A stretch of DNA of 64,000 nt, from contig CALCII010000009.1 in assembly GCA_937907395.1 (NCBI GenBank), positions 62,001-126,000 on the forward strand, read 5' to 3'. A program made the translations under genes and the position numbers. The DNA comes from an uncultured Chitinophagaceae bacterium. GTDB lineage: Bacteria; Bacteroidota; Bacteroidia; Chitinophagales; Chitinophagaceae. Under the pieces are notes generated by a model. The model saw only the letters and a program-made list of their open reading frames with translations, was not told the DNA's origin and searched no databases. Positions 44,362 to 51,143 of the stretch are shown here, one piece after another; the first letter of the stretch is position 1; the number at the start of each line of letters is the position of its first letter.

Positions 44362-44796
44362 ATGGCAACAAAAAAAGCAAAGAAAGCCGCTCCTAAAAAA
44401 GCCGCAAAGAAACCCGCTCCTAAAAAAGCTGTGAAAAAAGCTGCTCCTAAAAAAGCTGCAAAGAAAGTCGCTCCTAAAAAAGCTGCAAAGAAAGCTGCTC
44501 CTAAAAAAGCTGCTCCTAAAAAAGTTGCGAAAGCAAAAGTAAAACGTAAGCCAAATGCTGCGTTCATGAAAGCGCTCACTCCAAGTGCTGATCTCTCTGC
44601 TGTAATTGGTAACAAACCTGTTCCACGTACAGAAGCTGTTAAAAAAATCTGGGCTTACATCAAAGCAAACAAACTGCAGGATGCTAAAAACAGACGTAAT
44701 ATCAACGCTGATGCAAAACTGAAACCCATCTTCGGTGGTAAAGATCAGGTATCAATGTTTGATCTCGCAAAACAACTTTCAAAGCATCTGAAGTAA
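44362..44796 (+). CDS. SWIB/MDM2 domain protein with lysine/alanine-rich histone H1-like tail
   Basis: The 144-residue basic protein has two parts. Residues 1-60 are an unordered Lys/Ala/Pro tail made of repeats of the type KKAAPKKAA, like histone H1 and bacterial nucleoid tails; the DNA at 44377-44530 shows matching imperfect repeats. Residues about 62-144 are a SWIB domain (PNAAFMKALTPSADLSAVIGNKPVPRTEAVKKIWAYIKANKLQDAKNRRNI ... MFDLAKQLSKHL), a fold found in eukaryotic chromatin remodellers and in chlamydiae. A nucleoid-associated role is the natural inference. A TATATTTA sequence (44308-44315) is a possible -7 region. Confidence 0.9.
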   Translation: MATKKAKKAAPKKAAKKPAPKKAVKKAAPKKAAKKVAPKKAAKKAAPKKAAPKKVAKAKVKRKPNAAFMKALTPSADLSAVIGNKPVPRTEAVKKIWAYIKANKLQDAKNRRNINADAKLKPIFGGKDQVSMFDLAKQLSKHLK

Positions 44797-44815
44797 GATT
44801 TACTTCACGAAATAG

Positions 44816-44841
44816 AAAGGGCATCATTGATGCCCTTTTTT
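44816..44841. terminator. Bidirectional terminator between SWIB and PHP genes
   Basis: A 10-bp stem (AAAGGGCATC/GATGCCCTTT) with loop ATT and a T tract. It slightly overlaps the stop codon of the convergent gene at 44840. Confidence 0.85.
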
Positions 44842-46540
44842 ATTGCTTCACAAATTTTGTTTCCAGTAACCGTTCATTGGGTTGGCGTATTACCAGGTAG
44901 TAAAGACCGGCAGCAAGTGTATGAGTGTCAATAGTGAGATATTGAGTGCCTTCAGTCAATCTGATTTTTTGTTTTAATACCTGTAAGCCATTCTGAGAAT
45001 AAACAATACAATCTGCTTCTCCCGTAACAGCAGCACTGAATGTTATTGAAATTTTTTCTTTGGCAGGAACCGGGAACAGCCGAATGAGTTTTATCATTGG
45101 CTTACGGATCATGACGGCCAGTATAGAAGAGTATTTGTTGTTGCCTGCTAAGTCAGTTTCACGTATACGATAGAATTGTGTGCCATTCACCGTATTACTA
45201 TCAGTATAATTATAATTCAGTTTTTTCGTTTGGTCATTACCGTTATATTCGGCTGTGCCAATTGAAAAAAAGTTTGAACCGCCAAATGATTTTTCTATGG
45301 TGAATAACGTGCTGTTGTTTACAAGCGTTTCCCATTTTAATTCTGCTTTCCCATTTCTTTCCTTTGCTTCAAATAAAAAACCATCTGCGGGTAAGACATA
45401 ATTTTCCCTGGAAATCCAAACCGGGGCGCTTAAAATTACATTTCCATCTGTTTGTACAATACGTGCATAATAATAAAACTGATTTCCCACTGCGGTTGTA
45501 TGTGTATAACTGAGCGTACTGGAAGAAGTGTTGGAAGAAAGCACAGTAGCATTGGTTCCGCTGCCGGGAACTCCACAAAGAATCTGGATCGAAGAAACAT
45601 TATCCCCCGCATCCGGATCTGAAACACTTACACTGATCGTAGAATTGTCGTAAGTGTTAACTATGCTTCCCATGTAGTGGCCGCTTACTGTAAATGTTAG
45701 TTGTGCATTCCAGTCGTCACTGGCATAGAAACGACGATTCCGTAACGCACTCAGTAAATTGGCTTTTGTTAATGAGTTTGCCAGTACAACTGTTCTTCCT
45801 TTATGCGTTCTTCCAAAAGTTGTATTATGGTTATCTGCATCCAGCAAAGGTGCCGCATGGTATCCTCTGGATAAAAGTTGTTTATAGTAAGATTCGTAGG
45901 AGGTAGGAGCACCGTCTGTATAATCTGTAGTTGTGGAAAAAGCCGAACCGCTTCTGAAGGCGCAGCCGCTGATGGCCTGGTTTCCCGTACTGCTGTAAGT
46001 AGTGAGCAGATTAGAATAGTCTGTGTTATTGGGATGTGCTAATGTGCAAAAAGCACCGGTTCTTGCATTTACAATATTCCAGAGGCTGCTGTAATCATTC
46101 TTAGCACAGTAAATATCATAGTCATTGGTAATTCCATCGGCTTGTTTATCCCATCCCACCAAACTATCTATTCCATAAACCAAAACATGTCCGCCTCCGC
46201 TAATCACCCCCCATTCCATTCCATAGAGGCTTACAAATATTCCATCTGAATTTGCTGCAGAAGCTTCGGTTACGCCGCTATGATAAAAAGAAGGAGCAGT
46301 CATTCCTGCCTGGTAATGGTTGTGTTCAGAAATGCCAAGAAAGTCCATATGATAACTCAGCTTCGCATAAGCATAATCCTGCGCCGGAGTGCTGGCTCCA
46401 CTCGTGGCTGCATCCTGGTTCCCATCTGAGTAAGAAGAATGGGCATGCAGGTTGCCGAAATAATAGTTGTAGGGCTGAGCTTTCAAAAATGAAAACGGCA
46501 TTACAAGCAGAAGCAGGTATGATAAGGTTTTACTGAACAT
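44840..46540 (-). CDS. Secreted PHP-domain (CehA/McbA-like) protein with T9SS sorting domain
   Basis: The 566-residue protein has a signal peptide (MFSKTLSYLLLLVMPFSFLKA). The N-terminal half resembles PHP-fold metallohydrolases: HAH (32-34) in NLHAHSSYSDGN, SEHNH (about 71-75), YGMEWGVISGGGHVLVYG, LAHPN and LLDADNHN. The fold uses these His/Asp/Glu residues to bind metals for phosphoester hydrolysis. A CHU_C-like segment (FLFEAKERNGKAELKWETLVNNSTLFTIEKS) and a type A T9SS tail (LFPVPAKEKISITF ... LLETKFVKQ) follow, so it is probably surface-attached. The substrate is not known. It is convergent with the SWIB gene. Confidence 0.87.
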   Translation of the reverse strand: MFSKTLSYLLLLVMPFSFLKAQPYNYYFGNLHAHSSYSDGNQDAATSGASTPAQDYAYAKLSYHMDFLGISEHNHYQAGMTAPSFYHSGVTEASAANSDGIFVSLYGMEWGVISGGGHVLVYGIDSLVGWDKQADGITNDYDIYCAKNDYSSLWNIVNARTGAFCTLAHPNNTDYSNLLTTYSSTGNQAISGCAFRSGSAFSTTTDYTDGAPTSYESYYKQLLSRGYHAAPLLDADNHNTTFGRTHKGRTVVLANSLTKANLLSALRNRRFYASDDWNAQLTFTVSGHYMGSIVNTYDNSTISVSVSDPDAGDNVSSIQILCGVPGSGTNATVLSSNTSSSTLSYTHTTAVGNQFYYYARIVQTDGNVILSAPVWISRENYVLPADGFLFEAKERNGKAELKWETLVNNSTLFTIEKSFGGSNFFSIGTAEYNGNDQTKKLNYNYTDSNTVNGTQFYRIRETDLAGNNKYSSILAVMIRKPMIKLIRLFPVPAKEKISITFSAAVTGEADCIVYSQNGLQVLKQKIRLTEGTQYLTIDTHTLAAGLYYLVIRQPNERLLETKFVKQ

Positions 46541-46646
46541 TTAAATGCTGATGGAATCTATAAAAATACGGAAACGCCAGTATTTACAGGCATTTCAGCA
46601 ATTTTTGAATTAATCCCAATATTCATCAAATTTCATTCCGGAATCT

Positions 46647-46654
46647 TATCTTTA
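46647..46654 (+). promoter_or_regulatory. Candidate -7 element for the nuclease gene
   Basis: TATCTTTA, a variant also seen before pdxH and gene 35007, lies 36 nt before the nuclease ATG. Confidence 0.35.
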
Positions 46655-46690
46655 AGGTTTACACCTTTGGAAGATTTAAAACCTTATCAG

Positions 46691-47935
46691 ATGCGTTTGA
46701 TCATTACATCTTTATTAATCAGTATTCTGTCATTCGTGAGTGTTGCCCAAACGGTGGAGCAAAAAATACAAAGTGTACAAAAGCAGATTGATAGTGTTGA
46801 ACTTTTAAAACAACAATTCCAGAATCAACTGGAGGGTTTTAAGCTGGAGCAAATACGCCGGGATCTGAATAAGTCCGGGTTGCCTGCCTTAACAGGTAAG
46901 GGAACCATCACGTGGCACCTGGCATTGGCTCTTGAATATGCAGAGGAATATGAGCAGGCAAGATGGGTGGCACATATCATTACGCCGGATGTAATTTCGG
47001 GAACAGTGTTCCGCTCCAACGATTTCCGTCCGGATAGCATGATCGTAACCGGTAGTGCTGTGGAAGCCGATTACTTTATTAAATTTCTTCAACCCGATTC
47101 CACTTATAAATACGATGGTTTTGGCTATGACCGGGGGCACCTGGCACCTTCCGCCGATTTTCGCTGGAGTGGGAAAGCATTAAGTGAAAGTTATTTCTAC
47201 AGTAACATGAGTCCGCAGTTACCCGAATTCAACCGGGAAGCATGGGCTGGTGTAGAGGACAGGGTGCGGGGCTATTTGTACAGCAACCCAACGTCCCGTT
47301 TATATGTTGTAACCGGTCCGGTTTTAAAACCGGGATTGCCTAAGATTGAAAGAGGGGTTAATAAAGTATCCATTCCTGGATATTTCTGGAAAGTGGCCTT
47401 TGATCCTGTAAAGAAAAAGGGAATAGGTTTTGTGATGCCCAACCGGAAAATTACAGAGCCTGTTGAATCTTTTGCAGTAACCATTGATTCGGTGGAACGC
47501 TTAACGGGCTATGATTTTTACAACAGTTTTCCAGTTGATCTGCAAGCCGCCATTGAATCACAAAGAATACTGGCCGATTGGTTCCCTCAGATCGCAAAAG
47601 GGGATGTAGAACCCTTATCGCCAGAGGAACTAACTACCGGGCAAATAAATACTGCCATGGCCAAAGGGTGGATCAATGAAGGACGTGAAATCACCGTTTG
47701 TGGTACCGTGGTGAGTGGACGAGTGAGCCGCAGCGGAAACATCCTTCTTAACCTCGACAAACAATTCCCCAACCAGGTGTTCACTGTGTTTATTAAGAAA
47801 GAACATATTCCCAATTTCTCTTACGACCCCGTTAAACTGCTAAGCGGGAAAAAGATTTGTGTAAAGGGGAAGGTTATAGGCCTCGACGGAATGCCTGCCA
47901 TGTATATTGAAAACGAGTCCCAGTTGAAACAGTAA
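46691..47935 (+). CDS. Exported DNA/RNA non-specific endonuclease with C-terminal OB-like domain
   Basis: The 414-residue protein starts at ATG 46691 with a signal peptide (MRLIITSLLISILSFVSVAQ); a TTG 24 nt upstream is less likely. Residues about 21-60 form a coiled coil (QKIQSVQKQIDSVELLKQQFQNQL). The beta-beta-alpha-Me nuclease domain has DRGH (147-150, catalytic His150) and the metal ligand Asn172 in SNMSPQLPEFNREAW. The last 80 residues (ITVCGTVVSGRVSRSGNILLNL ... KKICVKGKVIGLDG) look like an OB-fold, which may bind nucleic acid. Periplasmic or extracellular, possibly for nucleic-acid scavenging. The coiled coil is unusual for the family. Confidence 0.88.
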   Translation: MRLIITSLLISILSFVSVAQTVEQKIQSVQKQIDSVELLKQQFQNQLEGFKLEQIRRDLNKSGLPALTGKGTITWHLALALEYAEEYEQARWVAHIITPDVISGTVFRSNDFRPDSMIVTGSAVEADYFIKFLQPDSTYKYDGFGYDRGHLAPSADFRWSGKALSESYFYSNMSPQLPEFNREAWAGVEDRVRGYLYSNPTSRLYVVTGPVLKPGLPKIERGVNKVSIPGYFWKVAFDPVKKKGIGFVMPNRKITEPVESFAVTIDSVERLTGYDFYNSFPVDLQAAIESQRILADWFPQIAKGDVEPLSPEELTTGQINTAMAKGWINEGREITVCGTVVSGRVSRSGNILLNLDKQFPNQVFTVFIKKEHIPNFSYDPVKLLSGKKICVKGKVIGLDGMPAMYIENESQLKQ

Positions 47936-47987
47936 TACTGGTGAATAGTTTCTGTATAAGTGAAGGTGCAGTTTGGAATTCTGCCAT

Positions 47988-47995
47988 TACATTTG
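47988..47995 (+). promoter_or_regulatory. -7 element 4 nt from psuK start codon
   Basis: TACATTTG is an exact TAnnTTTG match, followed by CACT and the ATG at 48000. It excludes the longer frame start at 47973. Confidence 0.55.
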
Positions 47996-47999
47996 CACT

Positions 48000-48923
48000 A
48001 TGTCACGACCAGTTATCTGTATCGGCGCTGCATTTGTCGATGAACTCTTTCACGCCACCGACGGCGTTTTAAAAGCAACCACTAATAATGCCAATGTAAC
48101 AAAAACGGCGGGCGGTGTGAGCCGCAATATCGCACATCACCTGGCTTTGCTGGATGTTCCGGTTCAACTGATTAGTGTGTTTGGTAACGACAGTGATGGC
48201 GACTGGCTGAAACAGGTATGTACAAACGTTGGGGTAAAACTGGACGCATCCATAACAAAAGAAGGATTGTCTGGTAAGTATACTGGTATTCTTGATGAAG
48301 ATGGGTCTCTCTATACGGCATTTCTTACCAATGCGGCCAATCATTTAATCACACCTGAACATTTACAGGCCAACCGGTCACTGCTTCAAACAGCAGCTTA
48401 TTTACTTGCCGATGCTAATGTGAGTGAAGCGTCCATGCAGTGGTTGCTTCATTTCAGCAATGAAACAAATATTCCTTTTATAATAGAACCGGTATCTGTA
48501 CCACCGGCGAGGAAGTTAAAAACGATGGAATTGAATGGTTTGCACCTGGTAACGCCAAATGAAGATGAGTTGCCAGTGATGTGTTCCGAAAAATCATTCT
48601 TCACCCAACACCAGGTGGAGGAATTATTGCATCGTGGAGTACAGAATATATGGCTGCATAATGGTAAACACGGCTCTGCTTTGTATACGAATGGTAAATC
48701 ACTTACACTTCATGCTCCACCAATTGAGGTAGTGGATTGCACAGGAGCAGGAGATGGCTCACTTACCGGTTTTATATTGGGTAAGTATCTTGGTAAAGAT
48801 GATTTGTCCTGTTTGAAACTGGCACATACTTTATCGGCCGAAATTTTACAGGTGAATGGGGCCATTGCCAATCATCTCACGCAGGAGAAATTACTGGACT
48901 CTGTTACAAAATATTATCCCTGA
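48000..48923 (+). CDS. psuK: PfkB-family carbohydrate kinase, probable pseudouridine kinase
   Basis: The 307-residue sugar kinase (ribokinase fold) has the N-terminal ICIGAAFVDEL, TAGGVSRNIAHHLALLDVPVQLISVFGND (PfkB signature 1-like) and CTGAGDGSLTGF with the catalytic Asp of GAGD. Its immediate neighbour psuG (2-nt gap) is pseudouridine-5'-phosphate glycosidase, so the kinase most probably makes pseudouridine 5'-phosphate from pseudouridine; other sugars are less likely. The ATG at 48000 follows an exact -7 element by 4 nt. The pair allows salvage of pseudouridine from RNA turnover to uracil and ribose 5-phosphate. Confidence 0.88.
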   Translation: MSRPVICIGAAFVDELFHATDGVLKATTNNANVTKTAGGVSRNIAHHLALLDVPVQLISVFGNDSDGDWLKQVCTNVGVKLDASITKEGLSGKYTGILDEDGSLYTAFLTNAANHLITPEHLQANRSLLQTAAYLLADANVSEASMQWLLHFSNETNIPFIIEPVSVPPARKLKTMELNGLHLVTPNEDELPVMCSEKSFFTQHQVEELLHRGVQNIWLHNGKHGSALYTNGKSLTLHAPPIEVVDCTGAGDGSLTGFILGKYLGKDDLSCLKLAHTLSAEILQVNGAIANHLTQEKLLDSVTKYYP

Positions 48924-48925
48924 TC

Positions 48926-49843
48926 ATGAATGCATTTTTGAAAATACATCCCGAAGTTCAGCAGGCGCTGAGCGAGGGAAAACCTGTAGTGGCACTTGAA
49001 TCAACCATTATCTCTCACGGTATGCCCTACCCGCAGAATGTGGAAACCGCAAGAGCTGTGGAGGAAGAAGTGAGAAGAAACGGTGCTATCCCAGCCACGA
49101 TTGCAATTATGAATGGATATTGCCATGTGGGATTGAGTGCAGAAGAGCTTGAGTTTTTTGGTGATGCAAAGAATGTTTGGAAAGTGAGTATCCGGGATAT
49201 TCCTTTTGTGGTGAGCGAAAAATTATATGGGGCCACAACTGTTGCTGCTACTATGCGTATAGCAGCACTGGCTGGTATAAAGGTGTTTGTAACCGGCGGA
49301 ATTGGTGGAGTGCATCGTGGAGCTGAGCATAGCATGGATATCTCTGCTGATCTTACTGAAATGGGGCAGACATCTGTTGCTGTGGTTTCGGCCGGTGTAA
49401 AATCCATTCTGGATGTCGGGTTAACACTTGAATACCTGGAAACTAAAGGAATCCCTGTTGTTACGTTCGGGCAGGATGCATTCCCCAGTTTTTATTCACG
49501 CAAGAGCGGATTTGTTTCTCCTTTACGGATTGATACTCCTCAGGGAATTGCCTCCATGCTTCATACCAAATGGCAACTGGGGTTGGAAGGATCGGTTTTA
49601 ATTGCGAATCCTGTACCGGCAGATCAGGAAATTGAAGAAGCAGAAATGGAGCAGCATATTCTCAAAGCGCTTGCTGCGGCTGATGAAAAGCAGGTAAAAG
49701 GCAAAGAAGTAACTCCATTTCTTTTACAATATATAGCGAATCATACAAAGGGAGAAAGCCTGGATGCAAACATTGCATTAATCAAGCATAACGCAACTAT
49801 AGGTGCGCAGATTGCTGTTGCCTATGCTGCGTTGAACAAATAG
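48926..49843 (+). CDS. psuG: Pseudouridine-5'-phosphate glycosidase
   Basis: PsuG breaks the C-glycosidic bond of pseudouridine 5'-phosphate, giving uracil and ribose 5-phosphate. The 305 residues contain the family marks: VVALESTIISHGMPYPQN (Glu25), TIAIMNGYCHVGLS, GATTVAATMRIAALAGIKVFVTGGIGGVHRGAEHSMDISADL and SAGVKSILDVGLTLEYLET with the Schiff-base Lys159. Metal-binding acidic residues lie in the same segments. It is 2 nt after psuK. Convergent with the YccF gene (2-nt gap between stops), with no terminator visible. Confidence 0.95.
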   Translation: MNAFLKIHPEVQQALSEGKPVVALESTIISHGMPYPQNVETARAVEEEVRRNGAIPATIAIMNGYCHVGLSAEELEFFGDAKNVWKVSIRDIPFVVSEKLYGATTVAATMRIAALAGIKVFVTGGIGGVHRGAEHSMDISADLTEMGQTSVAVVSAGVKSILDVGLTLEYLETKGIPVVTFGQDAFPSFYSRKSGFVSPLRIDTPQGIASMLHTKWQLGLEGSVLIANPVPADQEIEEAEMEQHILKALAAADEKQVKGKEVTPFLLQYIANHTKGESLDANIALIKHNATIGAQIAVAYAALNK

Positions 49844-49845
49844 GA

Positions 49846-50220
49846 TCAGGCGTCCACCACTTTTTTGCCGAAGGGAAGTAAGGATATTTCAACCATCTTG
49901 AAGTGTTGTCTGCCCCATGGTATTCCTATAATAGTGATGTAAAGTATAGCCCCCATGATGATGTGGTTGAGTGTAACCGCAATACCGCCAAAGAGGATCC
50001 AAAGTATATTGGCAAGAACAGGCAGGCAACCGGAATTTCCGGAGTCGCTCACTACCTTTTTCCCGAAGGGCCAGAGCATTAACCCGGCCAGTTTAAAACA
50101 TTGGATTCCAAAAGGAATTCCTATAATGGTAATACACAAGATAATACCGCCAAACAAATAGCCCAATGCTGCAAACAAGCCTCCAAAAATCAGCCAGATG
50201 AGATTGCCGAGGAAATTCAT
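49846..50220 (-). CDS. YccF domain protein
   Basis: The 124-residue inner-membrane protein is a duplicated YccF (DUF307) unit: NLIWLIFGGLFAALGYLFGGIILCITIIGIPFGIQCFKLAGLMLWPFGKKVV, then ANILWILFGGIAVTLNHIIMGAILYITIIGIPWGRQHFKMVEISLLPFGKKVV. The repeated IIGIP[FW]G...F[KM]... pattern shows the internal duplication. No catalytic motif is recognised, and function is not established. The upstream minus-strand TAACTTG (at about 50239) is a weak -7 candidate. Confidence 0.9.
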   Translation of the reverse strand: MNFLGNLIWLIFGGLFAALGYLFGGIILCITIIGIPFGIQCFKLAGLMLWPFGKKVVSDSGNSGCLPVLANILWILFGGIAVTLNHIIMGAILYITIIGIPWGRQHFKMVEISLLPFGKKVVDA

Positions 50221-50368
50221 GAAAAGATTTTCTACAAGTTAGGAAAAATCAGGTGATCCGGATCGGTCAGAATCGACACCGGTTTTTTTGATAAATCAAC
50301 TAATTTTGTCATGAAAATCTGAGGAGGGATAGGTTACAACATATTACTTATCTATAAACCTTTCATTT

Positions 50369-51076
50369 GTGAAACACTTTTTTGGTTTATTGCTATCAGT
50401 CTTCGTTACAGCAACTCTACTGGCTCAATCGGATTCTGCATATATAGTATCCGGGAACAAAAAATTTGAAAAAAAAGATTACGTAAGAGCATTAACTGAT
50501 TATACAAAAGCAATCAGGATGAATCCGAATAATGCCGTTGCCTATAACTATAGTGGTTTGTGTAAATTTTATTTGTATAGTTATGATAGTGCCATGGCTG
50601 ATTATACAAAAGCTATTGAATTGAATCCTGTTTATGTTGATGCCTGGTTTAACAGGGGCATTTTAAAATCAGACAGAGGAGATGATAAAGGTGCTATCAC
50701 AGATTTTAATAAAGTACTGGAACTGAATCCGGCAAACCTGATGGCATTGTTTGAAAGAGCTGTTTCGAAGGGGCACCTGAGTGATTATGATGATGCTGTT
50801 ACAGATTATAATAAGGTGATTGAATTAAGTCCCGCACATGAACAGGCTTTTGTGAACCGGGGGCTTGCCTATTATGAACTGAAGAATTATACAGCTTCTG
50901 TAAAAGATTTTAATGCTGTAATACGCATCAATCCACAAAATGCAGATGCCTATTATTACCGTGGGCTTTCATTGATTTATACGAAAGAAAAAGAAAGAGC
51001 CTGCAATGATTTTAAGAAATCACATGAAATGGGAAGTTTGTTGGCTCAGGCAGCAATCATTAAATGGTGCCGGTAA
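50369..51076 (+). CDS. Exported tetratricopeptide repeat protein
   Basis: The 235-residue protein has a signal peptide (MKHFFGLLLSVFVTATLLAQ), with GTG as the start codon at 50369; the signal would be lost with any later ATG. Five to six TPR units follow (about 26-215), recognisable by DYTKAIRMNPNNAVAYNYSG, DAWFNRGILKSDRGDDKGAITDFNKVLELNP and related 34-residue spacings. TPRs mediate protein-protein contacts; a periplasmic scaffold role is likely. A short basic tail ends in C-R. It ends at a strong terminator shared with the convergent Fn3 gene. Confidence 0.88.
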   Translation: MKHFFGLLLSVFVTATLLAQSDSAYIVSGNKKFEKKDYVRALTDYTKAIRMNPNNAVAYNYSGLCKFYLYSYDSAMADYTKAIELNPVYVDAWFNRGILKSDRGDDKGAITDFNKVLELNPANLMALFERAVSKGHLSDYDDAVTDYNKVIELSPAHEQAFVNRGLAYYELKNYTASVKDFNAVIRINPQNADAYYYRGLSLIYTKEKERACNDFKKSHEMGSLLAQAAIIKWCR

Positions 51077-51095
51077 GATTCTCTGTATAAAATAA

Positions 51096-51128
51096 AAAAA
51101 GGGTACCATCTACATGGTACCCTTTTTA
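51096..51128. terminator. 14-bp bidirectional terminator between TPR and Fn3 genes
   Basis: A perfect 14-bp stem (AAAAAGGGTACCAT/ATGGTACCCTTTTT), loop CTAC, lies between convergent stops at 51076 and 51144. Confidence 0.9.
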
Positions 51129-51143
51129 TTTGTTGAAGACTGA

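Noticed and set aside
44377..44530. Regular repeats in the SWIB gene considered as a CRISPR or satellite array
   Set aside because: They are codon-level repeats of KKAAPKKAA in a coding frame, without unique spacers.
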